Counted from the stretch's first letter, positions 53,021 to 62,219 are shown. The stretch is 64,000 nucleotides of DNA from Oleiagrimonas soli (GCF_000761445.1 NZ_KN196470.1:1348823-1412822); one strand, 5' to 3'. The notes: a model not told the origin generated them from the letters alone. Program-made: numbers and translations.

Positions 53021-53176
53021 ACGCGATGGGCGCGCGGCGTGGTTGATGCCGCGGTGCCGGTTCGGTGTGAGTCGCCATGCGTGCGTCCAGCCACGCGCTA
53101 GAATGCGTCGACGATCGTTGCGTGTTCGCGCATGCCGCACGGACACGACGCACGGAATATCCGGCAAGGAGAGACG

Positions 53177-54241
53177 ATGCCTGCCTACGAGCGCGTGACG
53201 CGCATGCTGGGGATCGAACACCCCATTCTTCAGGCGCCGATGGCTGGGGTGTCGACGCCGCCGTTGGCAGCGGCCGTGAGCGAGGCCGGTGCACTCGGTG
53301 CGCTGGGTATCGGCGCCAGCAGCTGTGCGAAGGCGCGGGCGCAGATCGAGGCGACTCGCGCGCTCACCGCGCGGCCCTTCAACGTCAACGTGTTCTGCCA
53401 TGCGCCGGCGCGACGCGATCCGGCCCAGGAGCGTGCCTGGCTGGCGCATCTGGCCGATCTCTATGCCGAGGTGGGCGCGGAGCCGCCGTCGGGGCTGCAG
53501 GAAATCTATCCGTCGTTTCTGCAGTCTCCAGAAGTGCAGCACATGCTGCTCGAACAGCGTCCGGCCGTGGTCAGTTTCCATTTCGGCTTGCCCGAGACCG
53601 CGTTTGTGCAGGCGCTGCGCGAGGCCGGCGTACGCACGCTGGCGACGGCGACCGATATCGACGAGGCGCGCCGGATCGAGCGCGCCGGCATCGATGCGGT
53701 GGTCGCGCAGGGGTTCGAGGCGGGTGGGCATCGCGGCGTGTTCGATCCCCGGGCGCTGGACCGGCGGCAGTCGACGGCCGAGCTGGTTCGCCTGCTTGTG
53801 CGCGAGCTGGCTCTGCCGGTGATCGCGGCGGGCGGCATCATGGACGGACGCGCCATGCGCGCCATGTTCGATCTCGGCGCGTCCGGCGTGCAGCTGGGCA
53901 CGGCATTTGTGGGGTGCCCGGAGTCGGCGGCGGATGCAGGCTATCGCCAGGCGCTCGGCGAAGCGCATGCAGGGCAGACGAGGATGACTTCGGTGCTTTC
54001 CGGGCGTCCCGCGCGCGGTTTCGTCAATCGCCTGGTGACGCATGCCGAGGCGGCAGACAGCCCGCCGGTGCCGGACTATCCGCTGACGTACGACGCCACC
54101 AAGCAGCTCCATGCCGCCGCCCATGCGCGGGGCCGCGACGATTTTGCGGTGCGCTGGGCCGGCGAAGGTGCGGCCGCGTCGCGAGCGATGCCGGCCGGCG
54201 CGCTGGTCGAGCGGTTGGTGGCGGAGTGGCGTCAGGCCTGA
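53177..54241 (+). CDS. Nitronate monooxygenase-family FMN enzyme
   Basis: A 354-residue TIM-barrel flavin oxidoreductase of the nitronate monooxygenase/2-nitropropane dioxygenase family. It has QAPMAGVSTPPLAAAVSEAGALG (~19-41), VVAQGFEAGGHRG (~175-187) with the probable catalytic His, and AAGGIMDG and GVQLGTAFV FMN-phosphate loops. An AAGGAGAG site precedes the ATG at 53177. It is convergent with the GST gene. Physiological substrate is unclear; some relatives are enoyl-ACP reductases (FabK), but FabK-specific features were not seen. Confidence 0.85.
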   Translation: MPAYERVTRMLGIEHPILQAPMAGVSTPPLAAAVSEAGALGALGIGASSCAKARAQIEATRALTARPFNVNVFCHAPARRDPAQERAWLAHLADLYAEVGAEPPSGLQEIYPSFLQSPEVQHMLLEQRPAVVSFHFGLPETAFVQALREAGVRTLATATDIDEARRIERAGIDAVVAQGFEAGGHRGVFDPRALDRRQSTAELVRLLVRELALPVIAAGGIMDGRAMRAMFDLGASGVQLGTAFVGCPESAADAGYRQALGEAHAGQTRMTSVLSGRPARGFVNRLVTHAEAADSPPVPDYPLTYDATKQLHAAAHARGRDDFAVRWAGEGAAASRAMPAGALVERLVAEWRQA

Positions 54242-54262
54242 GGTCGCGTCGGTCGATATGGG

Positions 54263-54868
54263 TCAGGCCGGCGGCGGCGCGGTGTCGCGCATCGAAGCAC
54301 GCCGCGCGGCCCAGGCGGACCATTCGGCGAGTTTCGGCGCCTGCGCGCGCCAGTCGAGTTGCGGCTGGCGGAAGTCCAGGTAGGCCAGGGCGCAGGCTAC
54401 GCCGATGCTGTCGGCGTGGAAGTGACCGGTGCTGGCGTGGAAACGCGTTTCCAGGGCCGCGACGCCGCGCAGGATGCCCTGGGTGCGACGTTCGATCAGC
54501 GGCGCACTGCGCGTTTCCGCCGGGCGGCGGCCTTCGATCACCAGGAACACGGTGTATTCGAGCAGCGTCTGCGCCAGGGCGGCGATGGCTTCGGCGTGCG
54601 TGCGTGCCTGCGGGTCGTGCGGCCACAGCGACGGTTGCGGGAAGGCACGGTCGAGCCAGCCGAGGATGGTGTTGCTGTCGGTCAGCGCCAGGCCGTCGTC
54701 CAGTTGCAGCGCCGGCACCTGCGACAGCGGGTTGGCGGCGGTCAGGGTGCCGTCGTCGTTCCACGGATCGACAACGATTTGCTCGATGCGTTCGGCAAGG
54801 CCTTTCTCGGCGACGCCGACGCGCACCTTGCGGGCGAACGGCGAGGTCAGGCTGACATACAGTTTCAT
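54263..54868 (-). CDS. Glutathione S-transferase
   Basis: A 201-residue two-domain GST. The thioredoxin-like domain begins MKLYVSLTSPFARKVRV, with the Ser active-site region of proteobacterial GSTs, and NPLSQVPAL and LTDSNTILGWL match the glutathione-binding blocks. An all-helical C-terminal domain follows. It lies 9 nt after the DUF202 gene on the minus strand and may be co-transcribed. Substrate unknown. Confidence 0.88.
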   Translation of the reverse strand: MKLYVSLTSPFARKVRVGVAEKGLAERIEQIVVDPWNDDGTLTAANPLSQVPALQLDDGLALTDSNTILGWLDRAFPQPSLWPHDPQARTHAEAIAALAQTLLEYTVFLVIEGRRPAETRSAPLIERRTQGILRGVAALETRFHASTGHFHADSIGVACALAYLDFRQPQLDWRAQAPKLAEWSAWAARRASMRDTAPPPA

Positions 54869-54877
54869 GGCGGGTTC

Positions 54878-55282
54878 TCAGGGCAGGACGGCGATTAGCA
54901 GCACGATCAGCGCGGTGCCGAAGGCGGCCAGCAGCAGCGCGAACAGCGCGCCCATGTGCAGGCTCGGACCGAGCGCGGTGCGGTGTTCGCGGCGGTAGCC
55001 GCGGGCGAAATGCAGGTAGCGGATGCCAGCGGCGAGCGTCATCAGCACGCCCATGCCGACCAGGATCGAGCCGCCCCAGGTCGACAGCATGCGCGGATAC
55101 AGTGGCGCGTGCGTGCCCGAGGACGGCAGCCGGTGAAGGATCAGGCCGAAGCGGTCGATCACGAACCCCAGCGCCATCAGCGACAGCGCGGTGCGAATCC
55201 ACGACGACAACGTGCGCTCGGCGGACAGCACGACCAGCTTGCGCGACAGTTCCAGCGAGGTGTCTTCGTGTTCGTCGGTCAT
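54878..55282 (-). CDS. DUF202 (YidH-like) membrane protein
   Basis: A 134-residue inner-membrane protein with three hydrophobic segments (~30-50, 70-90, 112-133). The motif AERTLSSWIRTALSLMALGFVI, residues ~21-42, is the DUF202 signature. Function is unknown. It starts 79 nt downstream of the C13 peptidase and ends 9 nt before the GST. Confidence 0.8.
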   Translation of the reverse strand: MTDEHEDTSLELSRKLVVLSAERTLSSWIRTALSLMALGFVIDRFGLILHRLPSSGTHAPLYPRMLSTWGGSILVGMGVLMTLAAGIRYLHFARGYRREHRTALGPSLHMGALFALLLAAFGTALIVLLIAVLP

Positions 55283-55361
55283 CGCGTGTTCCGTGTCGTG
55301 GACATGCCATCTACCGTAGGCGGCGTTGCGCGCCGCGGCAAGCGGCGTCCGGGCGCGGACA

Positions 55362-56345
55362 TCAGGGCGCCGTCGACGCGGACGCCGGCGGCGCGAACGG
55401 AAGCGGTTTGCCGATGCGAACCTGGGCGCGCCAGGCCGCCAGCTGCGCCCGGATGCCGGGACCGACGGCGATCTGTGGTTCGGACGGCGTCAGGTCGTCG
55501 CGTTTTTCCCAGCCGGCGATGCGCTTGCGTGCCATGTCGAAGGCCGCGATGAAGTCGTCGGTGCGGTTCAGCGCGTGCGCCAGGAAGGCGTCGCCGAAGT
55601 AGGTGATTTGCGATTCGCTGCCGCAGCCGAACGAGCTGCGGTCGGTGCGCGCGGCGGTCATCACCAGCGTGCCCGCGCCTTGCAGCGGCGGCACGAAACC
55701 GCCGGAATAGCAGGCGTTGACCACCACCACCTTCCAGCGGAAGGCATGCTCGGCCAGGATGCCGGCCAGATCTTTCGCGCCGATCTGATCGAGCGGGATC
55801 GGGTCCATGTCGACCAGCAGGTAGTGGTCGGCGCTGCCGTGACTGGTCAGGTACAGCACCAGAATGTCCTGCTTCGGGTCCATTGCCTTGTGCACGGCGG
55901 TCAGGGCGGTTTCCAGGTTGCTCCAGTTCGCCAGCGGCGCGCGTTCCAGCGTGGCCGGGTTGTTCTCTAGCACCAGGGTGTGGCCCTGTGCGCCGAAGCG
56001 CTGCGCGAACAGTCTGGCCGCGTATTGGGCTTCGTTGCGGAACACGTTCTCGCTGCCGTCGCCGGCGAAGGCGATCAGGTACAGGTCGATCTTGTGTGGG
56101 TCCTGCGGCTTCAGTCGGGCCACGGCCTCGCGCATCAGGCGCGGTTGGGCGTACATCACCTGTTCCGGCGTGGGGCCGTTCTCGGGCCAGTGCGCCCACG
56201 GGTCGGGTGCGGCCGGTGCGGACGATGCCGCGTCGGCAGGCGTCTGGGCATGTTGCGCCTGCGCGCGCGTGACGAGGTGCGACGCGCCGAGGGCGAACAG
56301 CGCGCCGAGGGCGCCGATCAGCAGTCCGCGCAGTCGCATGCGCAC
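55362..56345 (-). CDS. Legumain-like C13 peptidase, secreted
   Basis: A 327-residue protein. It has an N-terminal signal or anchor (residues 6-30), then an Ala/Pro linker, and a caspase-fold peptidase with catalytic His169 in LYLTSHGS and Cys212 in VVVNACYSGGF. This dyad pattern is family C13 (legumain/GPI-transamidase-like). Asn or Asp specificity is typical for C13; not testable here. It starts one base after the mtnC stop, so it is probably the last gene of the methionine-salvage operon or read from it, an unusual partner. Confidence 0.85.
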   Translation of the reverse strand: MRMRLRGLLIGALGALFALGASHLVTRAQAQHAQTPADAASSAPAAPDPWAHWPENGPTPEQVMYAQPRLMREAVARLKPQDPHKIDLYLIAFAGDGSENVFRNEAQYAARLFAQRFGAQGHTLVLENNPATLERAPLANWSNLETALTAVHKAMDPKQDILVLYLTSHGSADHYLLVDMDPIPLDQIGAKDLAGILAEHAFRWKVVVVNACYSGGFVPPLQGAGTLVMTAARTDRSSFGCGSESQITYFGDAFLAHALNRTDDFIAAFDMARKRIAGWEKRDDLTPSEPQIAVGPGIRAQLAAWRAQVRIGKPLPFAPPASASTAP

Positions 56346-56346
56346 G

Positions 56347-57033
56347 TCACGCCTCGACGGCGTCGAAGTCGGCCACGCAGGGGTGCGTCGCCGGGGTCGG
56401 GCAGGTCTCCGGCGGTCGGCACAGTTGCGTGGTGCGCATGCCGGCGGCGCGCGCGGCGTCGAGTTCGGCCACCACGTCGGACAGGAACAGCACCTGGTCG
56501 CCGGGTTCGTCGAGGACTTCGAGGATGCGCGCGTAGGAGGCCGTCTCGCGTTTCGGCCCGGTGCGGGTGTCGAAGTAGCCGCTGAACAGCGGCGTCAGGT
56601 CGCCGGCCTCGCTGTGACCGAACAGCAGCTTCTGCGCCTCCACCGAGCCGGAGGAATACACGTACAGGCGGATGCCGGCGGCATGCCAGGCGCGCAGGCG
56701 ATCGGCGACCTCGGGGTAGACGTGGCCGAGATAGTCGCCGCTGGCGTAGCCTTCGGCCCAGATCAGACCCTGCAGCGCCTTCAGCGAGGTGGCTTTGCGG
56801 TCGCTGTCGATCCAGCCGATCAGCAGGTCGATGACCTCGTTGCGCGATGCCTCGATGAAGCCGGCCTCGCGCGCGGCCTCGCTGAGCCAGTGCTGTACTT
56901 CTGGTTTGTCGGCGTGGGTCTCGACGAACGCGGGCAGGCGCTTGCGGGCATAGGGAAACAGCACCTCGTGCACGAAGCGGATCGAGCTGGTGGTGCCTTC
57001 GATGTCGGTGACGATGGCGCGGATGGCGGACAT
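56347..57033 (-). CDS. mtnC: Enolase-phosphatase E1 (methionine salvage)
   Basis: A 228-residue HAD enzyme that enolises and dephosphorylates 2,3-diketo-5-methylthiopentyl-1-phosphate. The HAD motif I is VTDIEGTTSS (~8-17), motif II YSSGSVEAQ, and motif III SDVVAELDAAR. It follows mtnD by 69 bp and is followed after one base by the C13 peptidase gene. Confidence 0.95.
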   Translation of the reverse strand: MSAIRAIVTDIEGTTSSIRFVHEVLFPYARKRLPAFVETHADKPEVQHWLSEAAREAGFIEASRNEVIDLLIGWIDSDRKATSLKALQGLIWAEGYASGDYLGHVYPEVADRLRAWHAAGIRLYVYSSGSVEAQKLLFGHSEAGDLTPLFSGYFDTRTGPKRETASYARILEVLDEPGDQVLFLSDVVAELDAARAAGMRTTQLCRPPETCPTPATHPCVADFDAVEA

Positions 57034-57102
57034 GGCGTGCGCGAATGGGAACCAGCGGCGAGCATAGCGCCTCGCCGCGTTCGGCGTCTCGTCGTTGCGG
57101 CG

Positions 57103-57666
57103 TCAGTGCGCCGCGGAGGCGTGCGGCGTCATGCGCGGGAAGCGCTCGGCGATGTCCTCGCCGGTGAAGTTGGCGACCCAGCCCGCCGGGTTGGTGAACA
57201 GGCGGATGGCGACGAAGTAGGGCGCTTCGCTCATGTCGAACCAGTGACGGGTGCCGTCGGGCACGCCGATCAGGTCGCCAGCTTCGCACAGGACCTCGTA
57301 GACCTTGCCCTCGATGTGCAGCGTGAACTGGCCGGCGCCGGCGACGAAGAAGCGCACTTCGTCCTCGCTGTGGGTGTGCTCGTCGAGGAATTTCTTGCGC
57401 AGGGTGGCGCGTTCCGGGTGATCCGGTTGCAGGCTGATGACGTCGACGGCCTGGTAGCCCTCGTTGGCCATCAGGTGATCGATGTCCTCGCGGTAGGCAG
57501 CGATGACGTCGTCCGGCGCCGCGCCCGGCGCGATCGGATGGGCAGCTTCCCACTGCTCGAAGCGCACGCCGACGCGGTTCAGTTCGCGGGCGATCTCTGC
57601 ATGATCGAGGTGTTCGGACAGCGCCGCGTCGCCGCGGTTTTCGTCGTAGATACGCAGGCGGCTCAT
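57103..57666 (-). CDS. mtnD: Acireductone dioxygenase
   Basis: A 187-residue cupin that converts acireductone to the ketoacid of methionine (Fe form) or off-pathway products (Ni form). The metal ligands are in [11 protein letters not shown] (~97-107) and the later His in GTRHWFDM. The ATG overlaps the mtnB stop (ATGA), giving a coupled mtnB-mtnD pair. Confidence 0.96.
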   Translation of the reverse strand: MSRLRIYDENRGDAALSEHLDHAEIARELNRVGVRFEQWEAAHPIAPGAAPDDVIAAYREDIDHLMANEGYQAVDVISLQPDHPERATLRKKFLDEHTHSEDEVRFFVAGAGQFTLHIEGKVYEVLCEAGDLIGVPDGTRHWFDMSEAPYFVAIRLFTNPAGWVANFTGEDIAERFPRMTPHASAAH

Positions 57667-58304
57667 GAAGACAGTCTCCTCAGGTCCAGCTCGCAGCCGA
57701 GCAGGAATTCCAGTGCTTCCAGGTGACGGCGGGCCTCGTCCATGCTGCGGCCCCAGGCGTACAGGCCATGGCCGTCGATCAGGTAGGCATGCAGCGGCCG
57801 ACCGGTATCCAGCCAGGCGTCGATGCGCGCCGTCAGTTCGGGCATGTGCTGGGTGTTGGGGAACACCGGGATGTCCAGGGTGCTCTCGTGCGAGGTGTGG
57901 CCGCTGATCGCCTTCTGCAGTTCCCAGCCCTGCAGACGCACGCGACCTTCCTTGCCGAACAGGCGCGAGGCCACGCTCTGCGTGCGCGAATGCGTGTGCA
58001 GCACGGCGCGCGTGTCCGGAAAACGGCGGTAAATCTGTGTGTGCAGCGCGGTTTCCGCGGACGGGCGCAGGTCGGTGCCGACCGGTCGATCCTGCATGTC
58101 CACGACCATGATGTCGTCCGCGCCCAGGCGACCCTTGTCGCGTCCGGACACCGTGATCGCCACGTGCGCGTCGTCCAGGCGCATGGAGAAGTTGCTGCTG
58201 GTGGCCGGCGTCCAGCCCAGCGCGGCGAATTCGCGCGCGGCGTCGGCGATGGCCGTGGCGCATGCGGCGAGCTGCGCGGAATCGTAGGTGGGGGATGCGC
58301 TCAT
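57663..58304 (-). CDS. mtnB: Methylthioribulose-1-phosphate dehydratase
   Basis: A 213-residue class II aldolase-fold zinc dehydratase. Blocks [18 protein letters not shown] and [11 protein letters not shown] with the zinc histidines (~100-110), and [12 protein letters not shown] with the third His, match MtnB. It is the first gene of mtnB-mtnD-mtnC. mtnA, which would make the substrate, is not in the window. A palindrome lies just upstream. Confidence 0.95.
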   Translation of the reverse strand: MSASPTYDSAQLAACATAIADAAREFAALGWTPATSSNFSMRLDDAHVAITVSGRDKGRLGADDIMVVDMQDRPVGTDLRPSAETALHTQIYRRFPDTRAVLHTHSRTQSVASRLFGKEGRVRLQGWELQKAISGHTSHESTLDIPVFPNTQHMPELTARIDAWLDTGRPLHAYLIDGHGLYAWGRSMDEARRHLEALEFLLGCELDLRRLSS

Positions 58305-58313
58305 GCGGTGATA

Positions 58314-58342
58314 TTTGGACGTCCAAACAGGGGCGAATCATA
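58314..58342 (-). promoter_or_regulatory. Promoter -10 and perfect 14-bp palindrome upstream of mtnB
   Basis: TTTGGACGTCCAAA (58314-58327) is perfectly symmetric and ends 10 nt before the mtnB ATG. A TATGAT -10 box lies at 58342-58337 on the minus strand, so the predicted transcription start falls at or just before the palindrome. The core GGACGTCC differs from the enteric MetJ box AGACGTCT only at the two end bases. Regulator unknown. Confidence 0.6.
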
Positions 58343-58483
58343 GCACGCGGAAAGCGTGCGCAAATGCTGAATGCAAGCCATTCTCACCGTTCAGGATATG
58401 CACGAAAACTGGGTGTACTATCGGTCCGATTGCGGCAGACTCGACCGCCGCCGCACACGTTTTCTTCCCAGCGAGGTGTCACG

Positions 58484-58819
58484 ATGACTAGCAAGGACTC
58501 CATGATCGAATCCCGGCGACATTTCCTCAAGGTCGCGGCCGGCACCGCTGCCGTGGCGGCGGTGGCGGGCATCATGCCGCGTCTGGCGCGAGCCGCCGAT
58601 CTGCCGCATCTGTCGCCGTCCGATGGCACTGCGCAGGCGCTCGGTTATGTCGAGGACAACACCAAGACCAGCAACCCGAAGCACAAGGCCGGCGACGATT
58701 GTTCCAATTGCCAGTTCTACCAGGGCAAGGCGGGCGCTGCCTGGGGGCCGTGTCAGCTGTTCCCCGGCAAGGACGTCAGCGCCAAGGGCTGGTGCGTGTC
58801 GCATCAACCGAAGGCCTGA
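58484..58819 (+). CDS. High-potential iron-sulfur protein (HiPIP), Tat-exported
   Basis: A 111-residue periplasmic electron carrier. The Tat signal ESRRHFLKVAAG is at residues 9-20 with a following hydrophobic stretch, and mature protein starts about residue 38. The four [4Fe-4S] cysteines are C73, C76, C90 and C104 (CSNC...C...WC) in HiPIP spacing. The ATG at 58484 follows CGAGGTG. It is divergent from mtnB with ~180 bp between starts. HiPIPs donate electrons to terminal or photosynthetic complexes; the partner is not here. Confidence 0.94.
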   Translation: MTSKDSMIESRRHFLKVAAGTAAVAAVAGIMPRLARAADLPHLSPSDGTAQALGYVEDNTKTSNPKHKAGDDCSNCQFYQGKAGAAWGPCQLFPGKDVSAKGWCVSHQPKA

Positions 58820-59246
58820 TCGCCGGCGCGTACCTGCGTCGCCGTCATCGTTGTTCGCGAAGGCCGGCTTGTCCGGCCTTCGTCGCGTCTGCGGGTCGGG
58901 GGCGACGCGGTAGTGAGGTAGCGGCGTGTGTCGCCTGCACGCGCGAAAGCATGCGCATGGAGCGCATTGCGGGAGAGGATGGGGGTGCCCGAATCGGGCG
59001 AGGAAAGGTGCTACCCGAGCGCGCCTGGCTGAGGAGCTGACCCGCCAGACGCGCCCGAGCGGCATTCCGGGGCCCACTGCCAAGTGAATAACCCGCGGAC
59101 TGGGGATGATACTCCCCAGTACTGGCCGCAGCCAGTTATCGTTGCGTTAAATCGGTCGGCGATTTTGAAAGGTCTTCAAAATCAGTGCCCTGGCATTGAA
59201 ATGTCAGCTGATCTCGAAGCCGGGCATTCCATACCCTTGCGTATGT
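58820..59246. other. 427-bp intergenic region with several hairpins
   Basis: After a GAAGGCCGG / CCGGCCTTC hairpin (about 58858-58882) comes a GC-rich stretch, then three consecutive stem-loops at 59099-59120 (ACTGGGGA/TCCCCAGT), 59121-59136 (ACTGGC/GCCAGT) and 59161-59183 (GATTTTGAA/TTCAAAATC). No convincing gene is seen; a 91-codon frame at 59084-59359 runs antisense into the permease. It lies between convergent HiPIP and permease genes. Confidence 0.6.
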
Positions 59247-60713
59247 TCACTGGTTTTCGCCAACGATTCCGGGCCGGCGGAGGTGGCTGTGGCGGTAGCC
59301 GAAGCCGAAATAGATCGCCAGGCCGATCACGGTCCAGACCGCCATCAGGGTCCAGTTGAACCAGTTCATCTGCGACAGCAGGAACAGGCAGCTGAGCACG
59401 CCCGCCGAGCACATCAGCGGCGCCCACGGCACGCGGAAGGTGCGCTTCAGGTCCGGCGCGGTGTAGCGCAGGATCAGCACGCCCGCGCAGACGGCGGTGA
59501 AGGCGATCAGCGTGCCCATCGAGGTCAGGTCGGCCAGCAGGTCCAGCGGGAAGATCGCCGCCAGCACGGCGATGCCGAAGCCGGTGATCAGGGTATTGAT
59601 GTGCGGCGTGCGATAACGCGGATGCACCTTGGCGAACACCTTCGGCAGCATGCCGTCGCGCGCCATGATCATGAAGATGCGCGGCTGCGCGATGATCATC
59701 ACCAGAATCACCGAGGACAGGCCGATCAGCGCGCCGACTTCGACCAGCGGACGCAGCCAGTTCAGTTCCGAGTGGCCGCGGATGGCGGTGATGACCGGAT
59801 CGGCGGTATCGAGCAGCGAATACGGCACCAGGCCCGTCATCACGGCGGCCATGCCCAGATACAGCAGCGTGCACAACACCAGCGAGACGATGATGCCGAA
59901 GGGCAGGTCGCGCTGCGGGTTCTTGCACTCCTGCGCGGCCGTCGAGGTGGCCTCGAAACCGATATAGGCGAAGAACACCATCGCCGCGCCGCGGAAGATA
60001 CCGGACCAGCCGTACTTGTCGTGCCCCTGCGATTCGGGAATGAACGGATGCCAGTGGGACGTGTCCACGTAGCGTGCGCCGGCGATGATGATGGCCAGGA
60101 TCAGGCCCACCTTGAGCAGCACCATCACCGCGTTGAGTCCCGAGGATTCGCGGATGCCGATGTAGCACAGCCAGGTCAGCGCCAGCACGATGGCCACGGC
60201 GGGCAGGTTGAACAGTGCGCCGGTGCCCACCAGGTGTCCGTCGGTGAAGGCCAGCGGTGCGTTGGTCAGCGCCGCGGGCAACTGGATGCCGAAGAAATCG
60301 TGCAGCATGCTGCTGAAGTAGCCGGTCCAGCTGGTGGCGACCGCCGAGGCCGAGATGCCGTATTCCAGCACCATGTTCCAGCCGATGAACCAGGCCACGA
60401 TCTCGCCCAGCGTGGCGTAGGCGTAGGAATAGGAGCTGCCCGAGATCGGGATGAGGGTGGCGAATTCGGCGTAGCACAGCGCCGAGAAGCCGCTGCAGAT
60501 CGCGGCCAGGATGAACGAGATCAGCACCGCCGGACCGGCATGCTCGGCCGCCGCCGTGCCAGTGACCACAAAGATGCCGGTGCCGATCACCGCGCCGATG
60601 CCCAGCGCGGTGATGCCCCATGGTCCCAGCGTGCGCCTGAGCCCCGGGCCGTGCGTGTCGTCATCGTCGCGGAACGAGGTTTTGCGGGCGAACAACTGGT
60701 GCAGCATGGACAT
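59247..60713 (-). CDS. APC-family amino-acid permease 1
   Basis: A 488-residue, 12-helix transporter of the cationic-amino-acid-transporter branch (YfnA/CAT-like). The helix-1 signature GIGAVIGTGIFVVTGTAA (~39-56) and the FFAYIGFEATSTAAQECKNPQRDLP block (~250-274) are present. It is ~70% similar by eye to the next gene and follows it by 57 bp on the same strand. Substrate (basic or branched amino acids) is unknown. Confidence 0.87.
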   Translation of the reverse strand: MSMLHQLFARKTSFRDDDDTHGPGLRRTLGPWGITALGIGAVIGTGIFVVTGTAAAEHAGPAVLISFILAAICSGFSALCYAEFATLIPISGSSYSYAYATLGEIVAWFIGWNMVLEYGISASAVATSWTGYFSSMLHDFFGIQLPAALTNAPLAFTDGHLVGTGALFNLPAVAIVLALTWLCYIGIRESSGLNAVMVLLKVGLILAIIIAGARYVDTSHWHPFIPESQGHDKYGWSGIFRGAAMVFFAYIGFEATSTAAQECKNPQRDLPFGIIVSLVLCTLLYLGMAAVMTGLVPYSLLDTADPVITAIRGHSELNWLRPLVEVGALIGLSSVILVMIIAQPRIFMIMARDGMLPKVFAKVHPRYRTPHINTLITGFGIAVLAAIFPLDLLADLTSMGTLIAFTAVCAGVLILRYTAPDLKRTFRVPWAPLMCSAGVLSCLFLLSQMNWFNWTLMAVWTVIGLAIYFGFGYRHSHLRRPGIVGENQ

Positions 60714-60770
60714 GGGCGGTACCGGATGGCGTGAAGACGGGACGCCGGCACGGGGCCGGCGTCGCGACGA

Positions 60771-62219
60771 TTACGACTGCTGCGCCTTGCGCAGCTTGCT
60801 GTGCTTGTAGCCGTAGCTGAAATAGACCACGAAGCCGATCACGGTCCATACCAGAAGAATCAGCCAGTTGCGCAGTGGCATGATCCAGATCAGCGCCAGG
60901 CAGGCGAGCACGCCCAGCGGGCAGACCAGGATGGCCATGGGCACGCGGAACGAGCGCTTCAGGTCCGGCTGGGTATAGCGCAGGATCAGCACGCCGGCCG
61001 ACACCGTGGCGAAGGCCACCAGGGTGCCCATCGACACCACGTCGCCGAGCAGGCTGATCGGCAGGAAGGCGGCCATGACGGCGGCAATCACGGCGACGAT
61101 CACCGTAGCGCGGTGCGGCGTGCGGAACTTCGGATGCACCTTGCCGAAGGTCTTCGGCAGCAGGCCGTCGTTGGCCATGGCGTAGAAGATGCGCGGCTGG
61201 CCCATCATCATCACCAGGATCACCGTGCTCAGGCCGGCGATGGCGGCCAGTTCGGCGGCGGTCTTCAGCCAGGCAAGCTGCGGCACCGCGGCCAGCGCCG
61301 TGGCGACCGGCTCGGCGGTGCCGAGCTTGGTGTAGGGCAGCATGCCGGTCAGCACCGCGGCCATCGCGATGTACAGCAGCGTGCAGATGAACAGCGAACC
61401 CATGATGCCGATGGGCATGTCGCGCTGCGGGTTCTTCACTTCCTGCGCCGCGGTGGAGACGGCATCGAAGCCGATGTAGGCGAAGAACACGATCGAAGCG
61501 CCGCGGAACACGCCGGACCAGCCGTAGACGCCCGGGGCCTGGTTCTCCGGAATGAACGGGTGCCAGTTGTCCGGATGCACGTAATGCGCGCCGAAGATCA
61601 CCACCAGCAGCACCACGCCGACCTTCAGCGCCACGATGACGGCGTTGACCGTGGCCGATTCCTTGATGCCGCGATAGCAGAGCATGGCGATGGCGCCGAT
61701 GATCAGCACTGCCGGCAGGTTGAACCAGGCACCGGTCCAGACGAATTCTTCGTGCTTGAAGGTGAAGGGCGCTTCGCGCAGCGCGGCCGGCAGGTGCAGG
61801 CCGAACTGATCCAGGAAGCTCAGCGTGTAGCCGGCCCAGCCGACCGCCACCGTGGAGGCGGCGAACAGGTATTCCAGCACCAGACTCCAGCCGACGAACC
61901 ACGCCACGGCTTCGCCGAGCGTCGAGTAGGTATAGCTGTAGGCGCTGCCGGAGACCGGGATCATCGCCGAGAATTCGGCGTAGCACAGGGCCGCGAAGGC
62001 GCAGGCGATGCCGGCGAAGACGAAGCTGAGGATGATGGCCGGGCCGGCATGCTCGGCGGCCGCGGTGCCGGTGATGACGAAGATACCTGCGCCGATCACG
62101 GCGCCGATGCCCAGCATGATGAGGTGGCGCCAATTCAGTGTCTTGGCCAGTGACACTTCCTCGCCGGCCACCACGTGTGGTTCGGCATGCACCGGCTTGG
62201 TGATGAACAGGTTCTTCAT
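60771..62219 (-). CDS. APC-family amino-acid permease 2
   Basis: A 482-residue paralogue of the downstream permease, with GIGAVIGAGIFVITGTAA (~37-54), FAYIGFDAVSTAAQEVKNPQRDMP and the C-terminal FSYGYKHSKLRK basic tail. An open frame extends upstream to 62483, but the ATG at 62219, starting MKNLFITKPVHAEPHV, is chosen because homology begins there. It is the first of a tandem pair and probably arose by duplication. Divergent from the NUDIX gene. Confidence 0.87.
   Translation of the reverse strand: MKNLFITKPVHAEPHVVAGEEVSLAKTLNWRHLIMLGIGAVIGAGIFVITGTAAAEHAGPAIILSFVFAGIACAFAALCYAEFSAMIPVSGSAYSYTYSTLGEAVAWFVGWSLVLEYLFAASTVAVGWAGYTLSFLDQFGLHLPAALREAPFTFKHEEFVWTGAWFNLPAVLIIGAIAMLCYRGIKESATVNAVIVALKVGVVLLVVIFGAHYVHPDNWHPFIPENQAPGVYGWSGVFRGASIVFFAYIGFDAVSTAAQEVKNPQRDMPIGIMGSLFICTLLYIAMAAVLTGMLPYTKLGTAEPVATALAAVPQLAWLKTAAELAAIAGLSTVILVMMMGQPRIFYAMANDGLLPKTFGKVHPKFRTPHRATVIVAVIAAVMAAFLPISLLGDVVSMGTLVAFATVSAGVLILRYTQPDLKRSFRVPMAILVCPLGVLACLALIWIMPLRNWLILLVWTVIGFVVYFSYGYKHSKLRKAQQS

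Noticed and set aside
58890-59095. A riboswitch or known small RNA in the HiPIP-permease gap
   Set aside because: Compared by eye with glycine, cobalamin, SAH, TPP, 6S and RNase P features; only a short GAGGAAAG similarity was seen.
59084-59359. A 91-codon plus-strand frame after the HiPIP gene
   Set aside because: It runs antisense into the permease, has no ribosome site and ends in Arg/Gly/Ser-rich shadow sequence.
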